In this document: positions 7,676-15,668 of the stretch, piece after piece | How positions within the stretch are numbered: the stretch's first letter is position 1 | How the letters are laid out: every line of letters begins with the position of its first letter | Source: Balneolaceae bacterium | GTDB lineage: Bacteria; Bacteroidota; Rhodothermia; Balneolales; Balneolaceae | Reading direction: 5' to 3' | DNA: 37,221 nucleotides | NCBI GenBank assembly: GCA_007134085.1 | Contig: SLLL01000209.1 | Coordinates: forward strand, 1-37,221 | Notes under the pieces: generated by a model | Seen by the model: only the letters and a program-made list of their open reading frames with translations | What the model was told of the DNA's origin: nothing | The model's database searches: none | Translations under genes and position numbers: made by a program

Positions 7676-9331
7676 TTATTGAGCCTCTTCCAGCATCTGA
7701 ATGCGAATTGCCTCAAATTCATCGCCCGGATACCACTCCATCATTTCGTTCGCGTTGATGATATCGAGAGATGCACGGAAGATAAGGCGAGTGTCTGCCT
7801 CCATACCGGCCATATCCCAGTACTCATTAATGGTATCTGAAAGGGCGTGGTAGTTTGCAGCAGTTACACTATCAACAATTGCATTGAAACCTTCGGGCTT
7901 ATCAAGATATTCACGTCCCGGATTGGGAAAGATCGCAGGGATGCCAATCCTTGCATAAGAGAAATGATCTGACCTGTAGAAGAATCCCTGTTCAGGCTGC
8001 AGGTCGGGCACTACTGTTCTTGCGTCTCTTTCTGCATGCTCGCGGATGATTGGCGTAATTGTGTTTCTGCCATATCCTACAAGTACAAGATCACGCGTTT
8101 CACCATAAATCTGCATGCTGTCGAGGTTTATATTTGCTGAAACTTTGCCGGGATGAACCGTTGGGTTTTGCGACCAGTAGAGGGACCCCAAAAGCCCCAT
8201 CTCCTCAGCGCCAACAAACATAAAGAGTACACTTCTGCGCAGATCATCTTCCACCTGTTTCAGCGCTTTCGCAACTTCCAGAACAGCTGCTGTACCTGAT
8301 GCATTATCCCATGCTCCGTTAAAAATAGAGTCGCCATCAACCGGTTCAGGCGCAATGCCAAGGTGATCGTGGTGTGCTGAAAATATCACATATTCATCCC
8401 GCAGATCAGGGTCACTGCCTTCAATTTTTCCAATTACATTTTTGCCAGACATGTTGCTGTATTGCGCGCTCAATGCTATGTCCAAGGTAACTCCCTCAAG
8501 TACCACCGGATGGAAGTCGCGGTCAGCAGCGGCATCCAGCATTTCGTGCAGATCGAGGCCGGCATGGCTGAACAGCGCTTCGCTTGCCTCTTCTGTAAGC
8601 CAGCTGTTAAATGCCGGCCTGCCCGCAGGATCGTCCGTTCTTGGCAAGGAGAAGCGTTCGCGGCCCCAGCTGTTTTCCACTACCGGCCAGCCGTAACCCG
8701 CTGTTGGCGTTGTGTGAACCAGAATTGCACCCAATGCACCCATCTCTTCTGCTTTCTCAAACTTGTAACTCCAGCGCCCGTAATATAGCCGTGATTCGCC
8801 ATCAAAAATATTGGGGTCGTGTGATGGATCACTATTTTTGAACACTAGCACTTTACCTGCTACATCCACACCTTTATAATCATCCCAGTCAAATTCCGGA
8901 GCCTGAATGCCATACCCCACATAAATTAACTCTGCTTTTTGCAGTGCAACCCGCTCCTCTTCATTGCTTGGCCACCCCATAAAATCACTGCCGAATGAGA
9001 AAATTTCAACATTTTGGCCATTTCGGTTAATCGTCATTGATGAGGCTGAACCATCTACACGCTGCCCCAGCAGTGGAAATTCCTGCACAAATGTTCCATC
9101 ATCCATGCCGGGTGCAACACCCATGCTTTCAAGTTCATTTATCAGATACTCCACGGTAAGCTCTTCACCCCGGGTTGCGGGTGCCCGGCCTTCAAATTCG
9201 TCAGAAGAGAGAATTTCGATATGAGTTAATAGTGATTGCTCTGTAATGCCCGATGCCGCACGGTCTGTTTGAGATCCGCATCCGATAAGAAAGAGTACTG
9301 CAAAAGTTAATAGTAGTGTGCTTTTTTTCAT
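7676..9331 (-). CDS. Lipoprotein M28-family metallopeptidase with inserted PA domain
   Basis: Zinc-dependent exopeptidase anchored to the membrane by a lipid. I place the start at 9331 because MKKSTLLLTFAVLFLIGCGS is a clean lipoprotein signal with Cys18; the frame also opens nine codons earlier. A protease-associated domain lies at about 125-260 (YVGYGIQAPEFDWDDYKG, MGALGAILVHTTP). The catalytic domain follows with SAHHDHLG (zinc ligand His320, catalytic Asp322), bridging Asp342 in GAWDNASGTAAVLE, Glu376/Glu377 in GAEEMGLLGS, and SDHFSYARIGIPAIF near the end. Length (551 residues) fits PA-containing M28 peptidases. It stands 66 bases upstream of the ChaN-like gene on the same strand, so it may lead that transcript; a peptide-scavenging role is likely. 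Confidence 0.93.
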   Translation of the reverse strand: MKKSTLLLTFAVLFLIGCGSQTDRAASGITEQSLLTHIEILSSDEFEGRAPATRGEELTVEYLINELESMGVAPGMDDGTFVQEFPLLGQRVDGSASSMTINRNGQNVEIFSFGSDFMGWPSNEEERVALQKAELIYVGYGIQAPEFDWDDYKGVDVAGKVLVFKNSDPSHDPNIFDGESRLYYGRWSYKFEKAEEMGALGAILVHTTPTAGYGWPVVENSWGRERFSLPRTDDPAGRPAFNSWLTEEASEALFSHAGLDLHEMLDAAADRDFHPVVLEGVTLDIALSAQYSNMSGKNVIGKIEGSDPDLRDEYVIFSAHHDHLGIAPEPVDGDSIFNGAWDNASGTAAVLEVAKALKQVEDDLRRSVLFMFVGAEEMGLLGSLYWSQNPTVHPGKVSANINLDSMQIYGETRDLVLVGYGRNTITPIIREHAERDARTVVPDLQPEQGFFYRSDHFSYARIGIPAIFPNPGREYLDKPEGFNAIVDSVTAANYHALSDTINEYWDMAGMEADTRLIFRASLDIINANEMMEWYPGDEFEAIRIQMLEEAQ

Positions 9332-9551
9332 GGTGTGATTATGTTCATTTTTGGTCAAGATTTACAAAATACAGCATTCCGAACCTCACTAACAAATGTT
9401 TGGTTTTTATACGTGAATGTCTGCCTTAAATTGGATCAATCAGGAAAAGTCATCACGTTACTTAAAGGGGTTTCTCACAATTCTGTATGTTTACCGATTA
9501 TTTCTTTTAAATTGAGAGGACAGTTAACCCAGTCACTGATTACGCGCACCT
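9332..9551. promoter_or_regulatory. Divergent promoter region between M28 peptidase and lactonase operon
   Basis: About 220 bases separate the two outward-facing genes, so promoters for both must lie here. I can see no convincing -33 TTTG / -7 TAnnTTTG pair or operator palindrome. The short plus-strand frame crossing it has no support. Confidence 0.4.
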
Positions 9552-10712
9552 ATGAAATTAATCACTTTATTGCTTTCACTACTTTTTGTTCTCACTTTTT
9601 TTAAAGCCTGCACAGATCAACCCGAAATGACTGAATTTATATATGCCGGAACCTTCGAGGGCCGAGATAGCGAGGGAATCTACCTCTTTGGATTCAACAG
9701 AGAAACGGGCACGTTAAACCACATCGATACATTTACCGACAGAGTTGGGCCTAACTTTCAGGCTATTCACCCAAACGGTAAGTTTCTCTATTCGGTGAGT
9801 GATGACCGTTTCAATGATGAAGAACCTTTCGGAACTGTTTCAGCATATTCTATAGATAACCATACAGGAAATCTACAACTTATCAATGAACAATCGGTTA
9901 ATGGACGAGGAACGGCGCATGTCAGTGTAGACCCGCTTGGTATCTATCTCTATGTATCCAATTATTCTGAAGGCAATCTTGCCATGTATCAGATTAATGA
10001 AGACGGCAGCATATCTGAAGCAGTAGATATTGCATTTCATGAGGGAAGCAGCGTAAACCAGTCTAGGCAAAATGCTGCCCACGTTCATTCGGCTATTCCC
10101 TCTGCCGACGGGCGCTTTCTCTACGTTTCTGATCTCGGAATTGATAAGATTATGATCTACCGTATTGACAGAGAAAACCACACCCTCGAACCGGCTGAAA
10201 CACCCTTTTTTGAAAATGAACCCGGAGCCGGCCCACGCCATTTTACCATCCATCAAAATGGGCAGTTTGCCTATTCGGTTGAAGAGCTCACGTCAACCAT
10301 AGCCGTTCTTTTAATTGATGAGGATACCGGTGCACTGCAACAAATTCAACGCATTGATATGCTGCCTGATGGTTTTGATGAGCCAAATACTGCTGCTGAT
10401 ATTCACATTTCACCTGATGGCCGTTTTCTCTATGCCACCAATCGCGGGCATGATTCAATCGCTATTTACGAAATTGACGAAGCAAGTGGCATGCTTACAT
10501 TTATAAGTCACGAAGACAGCCGTGGCGGACACCCCCGTAATTTTATGATTGATGAACTTGGCGAATTTCTGTTAGTAGCTAACAGAGATGATGATAATAT
10601 CACCGTTTTTCGGCGTAATGCAGAGACAGGCTTATTGGAATTTGTGAATGAACAAACCGGCATTCCGATGATTGTCTGCCTTACTCAGTTTATTCCCCAG
10701 GCCGCAGAATAA
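9552..10712 (+). CDS. Exported seven-bladed beta-propeller lactonase (6-phosphogluconolactonase/YbhE-like)
   Basis: The 386-residue protein has an N-terminal hydrophobic segment ending in FFKAC (Cys20), so it is exported and may be lipidated, although the lipobox is imperfect. The rest is a repeating blade pattern: FIYAGTFEGRDSEGIYLFGFN, HPNGKFLYSV, DPLGIYLYVSNYSEGNLAMYQ, SADGRFLYVSDLGIDKIMIYR, GPRHFTIHQNGQFAYSVEEL, SPDGRFLYATNRGHDSIAIYE, GGHPRNFMIDELGEFLLVANRDDDNITVFRR. That is the lactonase propeller family, which includes E. coli Pgl and muconate-lactonizing enzymes. Because the protein is exported, a cytoplasmic pentose-phosphate role is unlikely; hydrolysis of an external sugar lactone is more plausible. 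It is first of four closely spaced genes (11 bases to the next). Confidence 0.88.
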   Translation: MKLITLLLSLLFVLTFFKACTDQPEMTEFIYAGTFEGRDSEGIYLFGFNRETGTLNHIDTFTDRVGPNFQAIHPNGKFLYSVSDDRFNDEEPFGTVSAYSIDNHTGNLQLINEQSVNGRGTAHVSVDPLGIYLYVSNYSEGNLAMYQINEDGSISEAVDIAFHEGSSVNQSRQNAAHVHSAIPSADGRFLYVSDLGIDKIMIYRIDRENHTLEPAETPFFENEPGAGPRHFTIHQNGQFAYSVEELTSTIAVLLIDEDTGALQQIQRIDMLPDGFDEPNTAADIHISPDGRFLYATNRGHDSIAIYEIDEASGMLTFISHEDSRGGHPRNFMIDELGEFLLVANRDDDNITVFRRNAETGLLEFVNEQTGIPMIVCLTQFIPQAAE

Positions 10713-10723
10713 TTACAGGACCC

Positions 10724-11554
10724 ATGTCTTTAAAGAATTTCTATCATCATAAAACCATACTCATTACCGGAGCAGCGAGCGGAATAGGCAAACGTTTTGC
10801 CGAACGAATTTCTCAAGTTGCAGAAGTTACGCTGATTTTATGGGACAGAAATCCTGATGACCTTAAGCAGATTAAAGTGCAGCTTGCTGGTTCAGCAACA
10901 GTTTATACAGCAGGAATTGATGTAACCGATGCTCAGCGTGTTGAGTTTGAGGCGGATAAATTGATCAAACAGAATCTATTGCCAGATATCGTAATTAACT
11001 GTGCCGGAATAGTGATTGGTAAGTTTTTTCACGAACATTCTGTTTCTGATATCCAAAAAACAATGCAGATTAACACATTCGGCAGCATGTTGATTGCACG
11101 GGTTTTTCTGAATGAAATGCTGGACCGCAATTCAGGGATTGTTGTAAACCTTGGTTCTGCATCTGGTTATATCGGCAATCCCAGAATGAGTGTGTACGCC
11201 GCCAGTAAATGGGCTGTTCATGGATGGTCGGAATCATTAAACATTGAGTTGAAGCGTTTAGAGAGCAGTGTTAAAGTTATAACCGTTATTCCCAGCTATA
11301 TCAATACCGGTATGTTTGATGGAGTGAAGGCTCCACTTTTGGTACCTATTCTCGAAACAGACGATATTGTTGATAAAATGATATCCGGCATACACAAAGG
11401 AAAGCGCACAATTAAAGCCCCTTTTATGGTTCATTTTGTCCCGCTTTTAAAGGCTTTGCTTCCTGCTTCGGTTTTCGACTGGCTTGCCGGACGTGTTCTT
11501 GGGGTATATTCTTCAATGGATCAGTTTAAAGGACGAAAACCAAAATCATCATGA
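10724..11554 (+). CDS. Short-chain dehydrogenase/reductase (SDR)
   Basis: NAD(P)-dependent oxidoreductase of 276 residues with the classical SDR set: cofactor motif TGAASGIG (15-22), NCAG (92-95), Ser145 in NLGSASGYIG, and the catalytic Tyr158 and Lys162 in YAASK. After the active site, VITVIPSYINTGMFDGV and a hydrophobic C-terminus (VPLLKALLPASVFDWLAGRVLG) resemble the retinol/long-chain alcohol dehydrogenase branch, which associates with membranes. Its stop overlaps the next gene's start by four bases (ATGA), indicating translational coupling to the aldehyde dehydrogenase. A lipophilic alcohol oxidised here and passed on as aldehyde is a reasonable inference; the actual substrate is unknown. 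Confidence 0.92.
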   Translation: MSLKNFYHHKTILITGAASGIGKRFAERISQVAEVTLILWDRNPDDLKQIKVQLAGSATVYTAGIDVTDAQRVEFEADKLIKQNLLPDIVINCAGIVIGKFFHEHSVSDIQKTMQINTFGSMLIARVFLNEMLDRNSGIVVNLGSASGYIGNPRMSVYAASKWAVHGWSESLNIELKRLESSVKVITVIPSYINTGMFDGVKAPLLVPILETDDIVDKMISGIHKGKRTIKAPFMVHFVPLLKALLPASVFDWLAGRVLGVYSSMDQFKGRKPKSS

Positions 11555-12921
11555 GTATTGAGAGTATTGTATCACAACAAAAAGCTGCTTTTAGAGATGG
11601 GCGAACACGCTCCATAAAGGCAAGAAAGAGCATGCTAAAACAGCTTAGAAAGCTAATCTCCACACATGAAAAAGAGTTATGTGATGCTATAAAACAAGAT
11701 TTCGGCAAGCCCTATATCGAATCATATGTTACTGAAATTTATACTCTTCTTGATGAAATAGATTACCATCTTAAAAATCTTTACGGCTGGATGAAGCCTG
11801 AATCAGTTGGCGGCCCAATCGTAACTTTTCCATCAAAGAATGTGATCTACAAACAGCCAAAAGGTACGGTTCTTATTATTGGTGCCTGGAATTATCCGGT
11901 TAATCTCACACTTATGCCGTTGATCGGTGCTATATCTGCCGGTAACACAGCTATTTTAAAGCCTTCTGAACTGGCGCCGGCAACATCAACAAAATTGAAA
12001 GAGCTTTTTGAACGTTATTTTAAACCCGATGTGATATCAGTGATAGAGGGTGGAGTTGATGTCACCACGGAGCTCTTATCCCAATCGTTTGATCATATCT
12101 TTTTTACCGGCAGTACGCGTGTTGGGAAAATCGTGATGAAAGCTGCTGCTGAAAACCTAACACCTGTCACTCTTGAGCTTGGTGGTAAAAGCCCTGCAAT
12201 CGTTTTTGAAGATGCCAACATTGATGTTGCCGCTAATAGAATATGGTGGGGAAAAACCATCAATGGCGGACAAACCTGTGTAGCTCCGGATTTTGTTTTG
12301 ATACACTCCTCTAAAAAAGAGGCGTTTATTGAAGCCTCGAAGAAGGCTATCTCCTCTTTTTTCAAAAATGATTACCGAATAGGTGAGAATTATACAGCAA
12401 TCATAAACCATGTTCACTTCGACAGGCTTATTGATTTACTTAAGCAAAGTAATGTGATTTTTGGCGGCGATACAAACAGAGACACACGTTTTATCGAACC
12501 CACAATTATCGATGCTGAATGGGATGATGAGATCATGAAGGATGAAATTTTTGGCCCGCTTCTGCCTGTAATTACATACGATGATGATAAAGAAATTCCT
12601 TTACAGTTAAACAAAAAACCTGCACCATTGGCACTTTATATATTTACAGAAAGTAAAGAGAAACAGGAGTTTATTATTCAACATGTGCCTTTTGGCGGAG
12701 GGTGTGTGAATGATACAATAAGCCATTTGGGCAACCCTAATTTACCATTTGGTGGAGTTGGTTTTAGCGGAATGGGATCGTATCACGGAAAGTATAGTTT
12801 TGATACATTCAGCAGAGAACAAGGTGTTTTGAAAAAGCCATCCTGGCCCGACCCCGATGTTCGCTATCCACCCTATAATGATTTGACGCTGAGCGTTTTC
12901 AAGCGTTTGTTTTCTAAATAA
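11551..12921 (+). CDS. Aldehyde dehydrogenase, class 3 / fatty-aldehyde type
   Basis: Oxidises an aldehyde to the carboxylic acid with NAD(P). At 456 residues it has the shorter N-terminus of the ALDH3 family rather than the ~490-500 residues of other classes. Active-site residues are all visible: Asn114 in GAWNYPVNLTLMPL, FTGSTRVGKIVMKAAA, Glu209 in TLELGGKSPAIVFEDANID, catalytic Cys243 in NGGQTCVAPDFVL, and EIFGPLLPV. The C-terminus (PFGGVGFSGMGSYHGKYSFDTFS, then a hydrophobic tail) also matches ALDH3. It begins within the last codons of the SDR gene and is followed after 12 bases by the YhdH/AcuI gene, so all act in one pathway, probably turning medium- or long-chain alcohols and aldehydes into acids. 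Confidence 0.96.
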   Translation: MSIESIVSQQKAAFRDGRTRSIKARKSMLKQLRKLISTHEKELCDAIKQDFGKPYIESYVTEIYTLLDEIDYHLKNLYGWMKPESVGGPIVTFPSKNVIYKQPKGTVLIIGAWNYPVNLTLMPLIGAISAGNTAILKPSELAPATSTKLKELFERYFKPDVISVIEGGVDVTTELLSQSFDHIFFTGSTRVGKIVMKAAAENLTPVTLELGGKSPAIVFEDANIDVAANRIWWGKTINGGQTCVAPDFVLIHSSKKEAFIEASKKAISSFFKNDYRIGENYTAIINHVHFDRLIDLLKQSNVIFGGDTNRDTRFIEPTIIDAEWDDEIMKDEIFGPLLPVITYDDDKEIPLQLNKKPAPLALYIFTESKEKQEFIIQHVPFGGGCVNDTISHLGNPNLPFGGVGFSGMGSYHGKYSFDTFSREQGVLKKPSWPDPDVRYPPYNDLTLSVFKRLFSK

Positions 12922-12933
12922 TCCCTTTTTTAT

Positions 12934-13929
12934 ATGGCTGATGAAAGCTATGAAGCTATTGTAGCAGAACAGGTTGGAGAGAAGTTTACTCAATCGGTTA
13001 AAGAGTGTCTTCTGTCTGATTTGCCGGATAATGACGTGTTGATTCGGGTTCACTATTCATCCCTGAATTATAAAGACGCCCTCTCCGCTACCGGGCATAA
13101 GGGCATCACAAAATTTTACCCATTCACTCCGGGCATTGATGCAGCCGGTATTGTGGCAATCAGCAATTCGGCTCTCTTTTCCGAAGGTGATGAAGTTATT
13201 GTAACCAGTTACGATCTGGGAATGAACACACCGGGTGGGTTCGGGCAGTATATTTCTGTACCGGCTGATTGGATAGTTCCTTTGCCCAAAAATCTTTCCC
13301 TAAAAGAGAGTATGACGATTGGTACATCAGGACTTACAGCGGCAATTGGAATCGATAAATTAACCAGACATTCATTTAACCAGGATAGTCCCGAAGCTCT
13401 TGTTACAGGGGCTACCGGTGGCGTTGGGTCTTTTGCTGTTGCATTGCTTGCTCATCTGAATTACCGCGTTGTTGCGGCTACCGGAAAAATGGATCAGGCT
13501 GATTTTTTAACCTCATTAGGTGCGGGTACAGTCATTCACAGAGATGATGTTCTAAATGTGCCCGAAAATCCGCTCCTTTCATCCCGGTGGCCAGCCGCAA
13601 TAGATACTGTTGGCGGTAAAATACTCGATTCTATTCTTCGGCAGGTTTCTCATAACGGATTCGTTGCTTGTTGCGGCAACGTTTTGGGCAATCAGCTTGA
13701 TACTTCCATTCTTCCTTTTATTTTGCGCGGCATTACCCTGGCTGGTATAGATTCCGGCATTGCAAGAATGGAGCTTAGAAAAACCATTTGGAATAAGCTT
13801 GCTGATGAATGGAAACCGGCTGCACTTCACAAACTTGCAAGGGAAGTAAAGCTCCATGATCTGCCAAAAGAAATTGAAGCCATTCTTAATGGAAAGCAGA
13901 TTGGGAAAGTATTAGTTAACCTTTTATAA
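12934..13929 (+). CDS. YhdH/AcuI-family NADPH quinone/acryloyl-CoA reductase
   Basis: Zinc-free medium-chain dehydrogenase/reductase of 331 residues. Typical family features are SSLNYKDALSATGHKG near the N-terminus, PGIDAAGIV, the linker YDLGMNTPGGFGQYISVP, and the nucleotide-binding GATGGVGSFAVALLA (159-173). The relative AcuI reduces toxic acryloyl-CoA to propionyl-CoA; other members act on quinones or enones. It ends the four-gene run, and a hairpin with seven Ts follows the stop. In this context removal of a reactive alpha,beta-unsaturated product is plausible, but which one cannot be read from sequence. Confidence 0.9.
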   Translation: MADESYEAIVAEQVGEKFTQSVKECLLSDLPDNDVLIRVHYSSLNYKDALSATGHKGITKFYPFTPGIDAAGIVAISNSALFSEGDEVIVTSYDLGMNTPGGFGQYISVPADWIVPLPKNLSLKESMTIGTSGLTAAIGIDKLTRHSFNQDSPEALVTGATGGVGSFAVALLAHLNYRVVAATGKMDQADFLTSLGAGTVIHRDDVLNVPENPLLSSRWPAAIDTVGGKILDSILRQVSHNGFVACCGNVLGNQLDTSILPFILRGITLAGIDSGIARMELRKTIWNKLADEWKPAALHKLAREVKLHDLPKEIEAILNGKQIGKVLVNLL

Positions 13930-13930
13930 C

Positions 13931-13964
13931 GTGATTTTTGATATAAAGCGTATCACATTTTTTT
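13931..13964 (+). terminator. Possible terminator of the lactonase-SDR-ALDH-AcuI operon
   Basis: GTGAT (13931-13935) can pair with ATCAC (13952-13956), followed after one base by seven Ts (13958-13964). It lies one base after the stop of the last operon gene. The stem is short and the loop large, so efficiency is doubtful, but position and T-run are right. Confidence 0.5.
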
Positions 13965-14017
13965 ACCGTTATAACTAATATTATTATTTAACTCACATTT
14001 AAACATGAAGTTAACGG

Positions 14018-14092
14018 CCACGAGGGCTCGAAGGTACACGAAGTTATTCTCAAGTCCTCTTCGTGATTCTTTGTGCCTTTGTGCCCTCGTGG
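14018..14092. repeat. Imperfect long hairpin repeat (CCACGAGGGC ... GCCCTCGTGG)
   Basis: CCACGAGGGC (14018-14027) pairs exactly with GCCCTCGTGG (14083-14092), and CACGAAG (14037-14043) with CTTCGTG (14059-14065). Between the 3' arms the phrase TTGTGCC/TTTGTGCCC repeats. It sits in the 310-base gene-free stretch 13930-14239. The wording resembles dispersed noncoding repeats I recall from many Bacteroidota-group genomes. Confidence 0.75.
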
Positions 14093-14187
14093 TAAATAAT
14101 TATAGATTATTAATTTAATAAAATCACCCTGCTAAAAAATTAGAAGAATAATTCTCTATCTATTTTCACGATCTCAACCTTATTAAA

Positions 14188-14212
14188 AAAAAGTGTAAGG
14201 TTTTCACTTTTT
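14188..14212. terminator. A/T-flanked hairpin upstream of small ORF
   Basis: AAAAAGTG (14188-14195), loop TAAGGTTTT, and CACTTTTT (14205-14212) form an 8-bp stem whose arms are A- and T-runs, a shape that can terminate transcription on either strand. It could stop readthrough from the operon upstream, or belong to the leader of the small ORF 28 bases downstream. Confidence 0.4.
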
Positions 14213-14239
14213 CCGGTTCATACAAGTAAAGGTTATGAT

Positions 14240-14464
14240 ATGAACGGTTTGCACAACAAAATACATCAGTTTATAAACGGCTCGCTTTCACCTGAGGAAT
14301 CGGAAGGCCTTCAAAAAACCATCCGTGAAAAAAAGTTGTGGCGCGACTACTTTATTACTGAAATAACTGCCCGTCAAAAAATTCGCGGTGATCTAAATGT
14401 CGGCCAGTTTGTTGATTTGATTTTTTCTGATTTCTCAGCCCAAAACGATCAGCCTTTCTGCTGA
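14240..14464 (+). CDS. Small hypothetical protein resembling the N-terminus of anti-sigma/FecR-type proteins
   Basis: A 74-residue frame with AAAGG seven bases before its ATG. The segment HQFINGSLSPEESEGLQKTI followed by WRDYF resembles the leading helix pair of FecR-like and other anti-sigma factors, where an xxGxLSPEE pattern precedes a helix. There is no transmembrane segment or periplasmic part, so if related it is a truncated or stand-alone fragment. Its last 16 bases overlap the 3' end of the convergent WYL regulator gene. I cannot assign a function, and it may be a remnant. Confidence 0.45.
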   Translation: MNGLHNKIHQFINGSLSPEESEGLQKTIREKKLWRDYFITEITARQKIRGDLNVGQFVDLIFSDFSAQNDQPFC

Positions 14465-15408
14465 TGTAGCATCTCCTCCAAAAGCGACTCTCTTTTTTCA
14501 ATCAGCTCTTTTGGAGTGAGAACCTGAACATTATTGCCAAATTGGAGAAGCCACTCGTTCAGGAAGCCAAGATTTTCGAACCGGAACCACACTTTAATTT
14601 TTTTATTATTTTGAGCCTCTTCCTTAAAAATCTTCGTTGGTAAATTAGCTCTAAACGCACGATCTGCCTGATTGTCGACCAACACCACTACTTCCCGCCC
14701 GGATTCGTTAGATCCAAAAATTAGCGCCTCTGTGTCAATGTTCTCTTTTGCCTCAAATTTTTGGGGCGTTATCGACACATTTTCCATTCTATCGAGCACA
14801 AAATTTCTGATGGCATCTCTTTTGTGCGAAAACCCGATCATGTTCCAATGGTCACGGTAAAAAACCAGTAAGTACGGATCCACTTTTCTTTCAGAAATCG
14901 ATGAGTTTTTCTGGCTTTTATATTTAAACGTAATCGTTCGCTTTTCTGAAATGGCATTGCTTAATGTGTACCAGTTTCCGCCTACTTTTTTTTCATGGCC
15001 AAAATGCAAAAATGGGTCAACCACTGTTTTGTTGTCGAGCGATTCCATATAGGTTTTCAGATTATCTGGCAGAACGTTCTTTATTTTCAGCTCTACTCCT
15101 TTGGCGTCATCAATCAGGTTTTTATCTACCTGAGATTTCACAAAATTTAAACCAACCAGAATTGTGGCGAGCTCTTTTTGGTTAAACATTAGTGGCGGAA
15201 CAGAATATCCATCCATGATGCCATAGCCACTGTAATCATCGTATGTAACAGGTACCTGAACCTCCGATAAAGCATTGAAATCCCTGAAGATAGTTCTTCT
15301 GCTTACCCCAAATTCCCTTGCAAGTTTATCAACTGTAATCCGCTCTTTTGACTGCTGAAGTTTGAGAATGATTTTCATTCTCCGCTCTGAACTTTTTAAT
15401 CTCGACAT
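14449..15408 (-). CDS. HTH and WYL-domain transcriptional regulator (YafY-like)
   Basis: The 319-residue protein starts with a winged helix-turn-helix (SSERRMKIILKLQQSKERIT, then LAREFGVSRRTIFRDFNAL, about residues 5-55). A linker follows, then a WYL ligand-sensing domain around 130-210 (ITFKYKSQ, KVDPYLLVFYRDHWNMIGFS) and a WCX-type C-terminal extension (VLVDNQADRAFRANL, WFRFENLGFLNEWLLQFG). WYL proteins bind nucleic-acid-like ligands or other effectors and control stress, defence or metabolic genes. It is convergent with the oxidoreductase operon and does not face it, so control of that operon is not implied. An own promoter should lie in 15409-15668. Confidence 0.9.
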   Translation of the reverse strand: MSRLKSSERRMKIILKLQQSKERITVDKLAREFGVSRRTIFRDFNALSEVQVPVTYDDYSGYGIMDGYSVPPLMFNQKELATILVGLNFVKSQVDKNLIDDAKGVELKIKNVLPDNLKTYMESLDNKTVVDPFLHFGHEKKVGGNWYTLSNAISEKRTITFKYKSQKNSSISERKVDPYLLVFYRDHWNMIGFSHKRDAIRNFVLDRMENVSITPQKFEAKENIDTEALIFGSNESGREVVVLVDNQADRAFRANLPTKIFKEEAQNNKKIKVWFRFENLGFLNEWLLQFGNNVQVLTPKELIEKRESLLEEMLHQQKG

Positions 15409-15668
15409 ATGAATTTTTTTACTGTTTCGATTAGGTTAGCAAGTAATTCTGTTCCTGGATCCATTCTGAGGAAGTTAATCAAGAACAACCGATTATTTGA
15501 ATTTTATTAGTACACTATCTTATATCCAGTCTATAAAAAAACCCTCTTCAGTGGTTGTATGAAAACTGCTTATCCATAAAAACGTGGTTTAAAAATAACT
15601 TTATTGCCACTGAAGCACGGAATATTCAGTGTATCCGTGGCAATAGTTCTCAGCCTTTAGGTGAGAGT
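15409..15668. other. 260-base spacer between WYL regulator and rsmG
   Basis: Both flanking genes are on the minus strand, so this stretch holds the 3' end of the rsmG transcript and the WYL promoter. Apart from the hairpin repeat at 15603-15644 nothing coding was found; the 72-codon plus-strand frame runs through the repeat and into rsmG antisense. Confidence 0.4.
15603..15644. repeat. Dispersed hairpin repeat, copy 1
   Basis: ATTGCCAC (15603-15610) pairs with GTGGCAAT (15637-15644), with an inner TGAA/TTCA stem. The same wording (GCCAC, GAAGCAC, ...GTGGCAATA) recurs at 33612-33650, far away and in another gene context, so this is a dispersed element rather than a local signal. It lies downstream of rsmG, where it could also end that transcript. 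Confidence 0.6.

Noticed and set aside
9335-9604. 89-codon plus-strand frame between the divergent genes
   Set aside because: Crosses the promoter region and overlaps the lactonase signal peptide in another frame; no Shine-Dalgarno and no recognisable domain.
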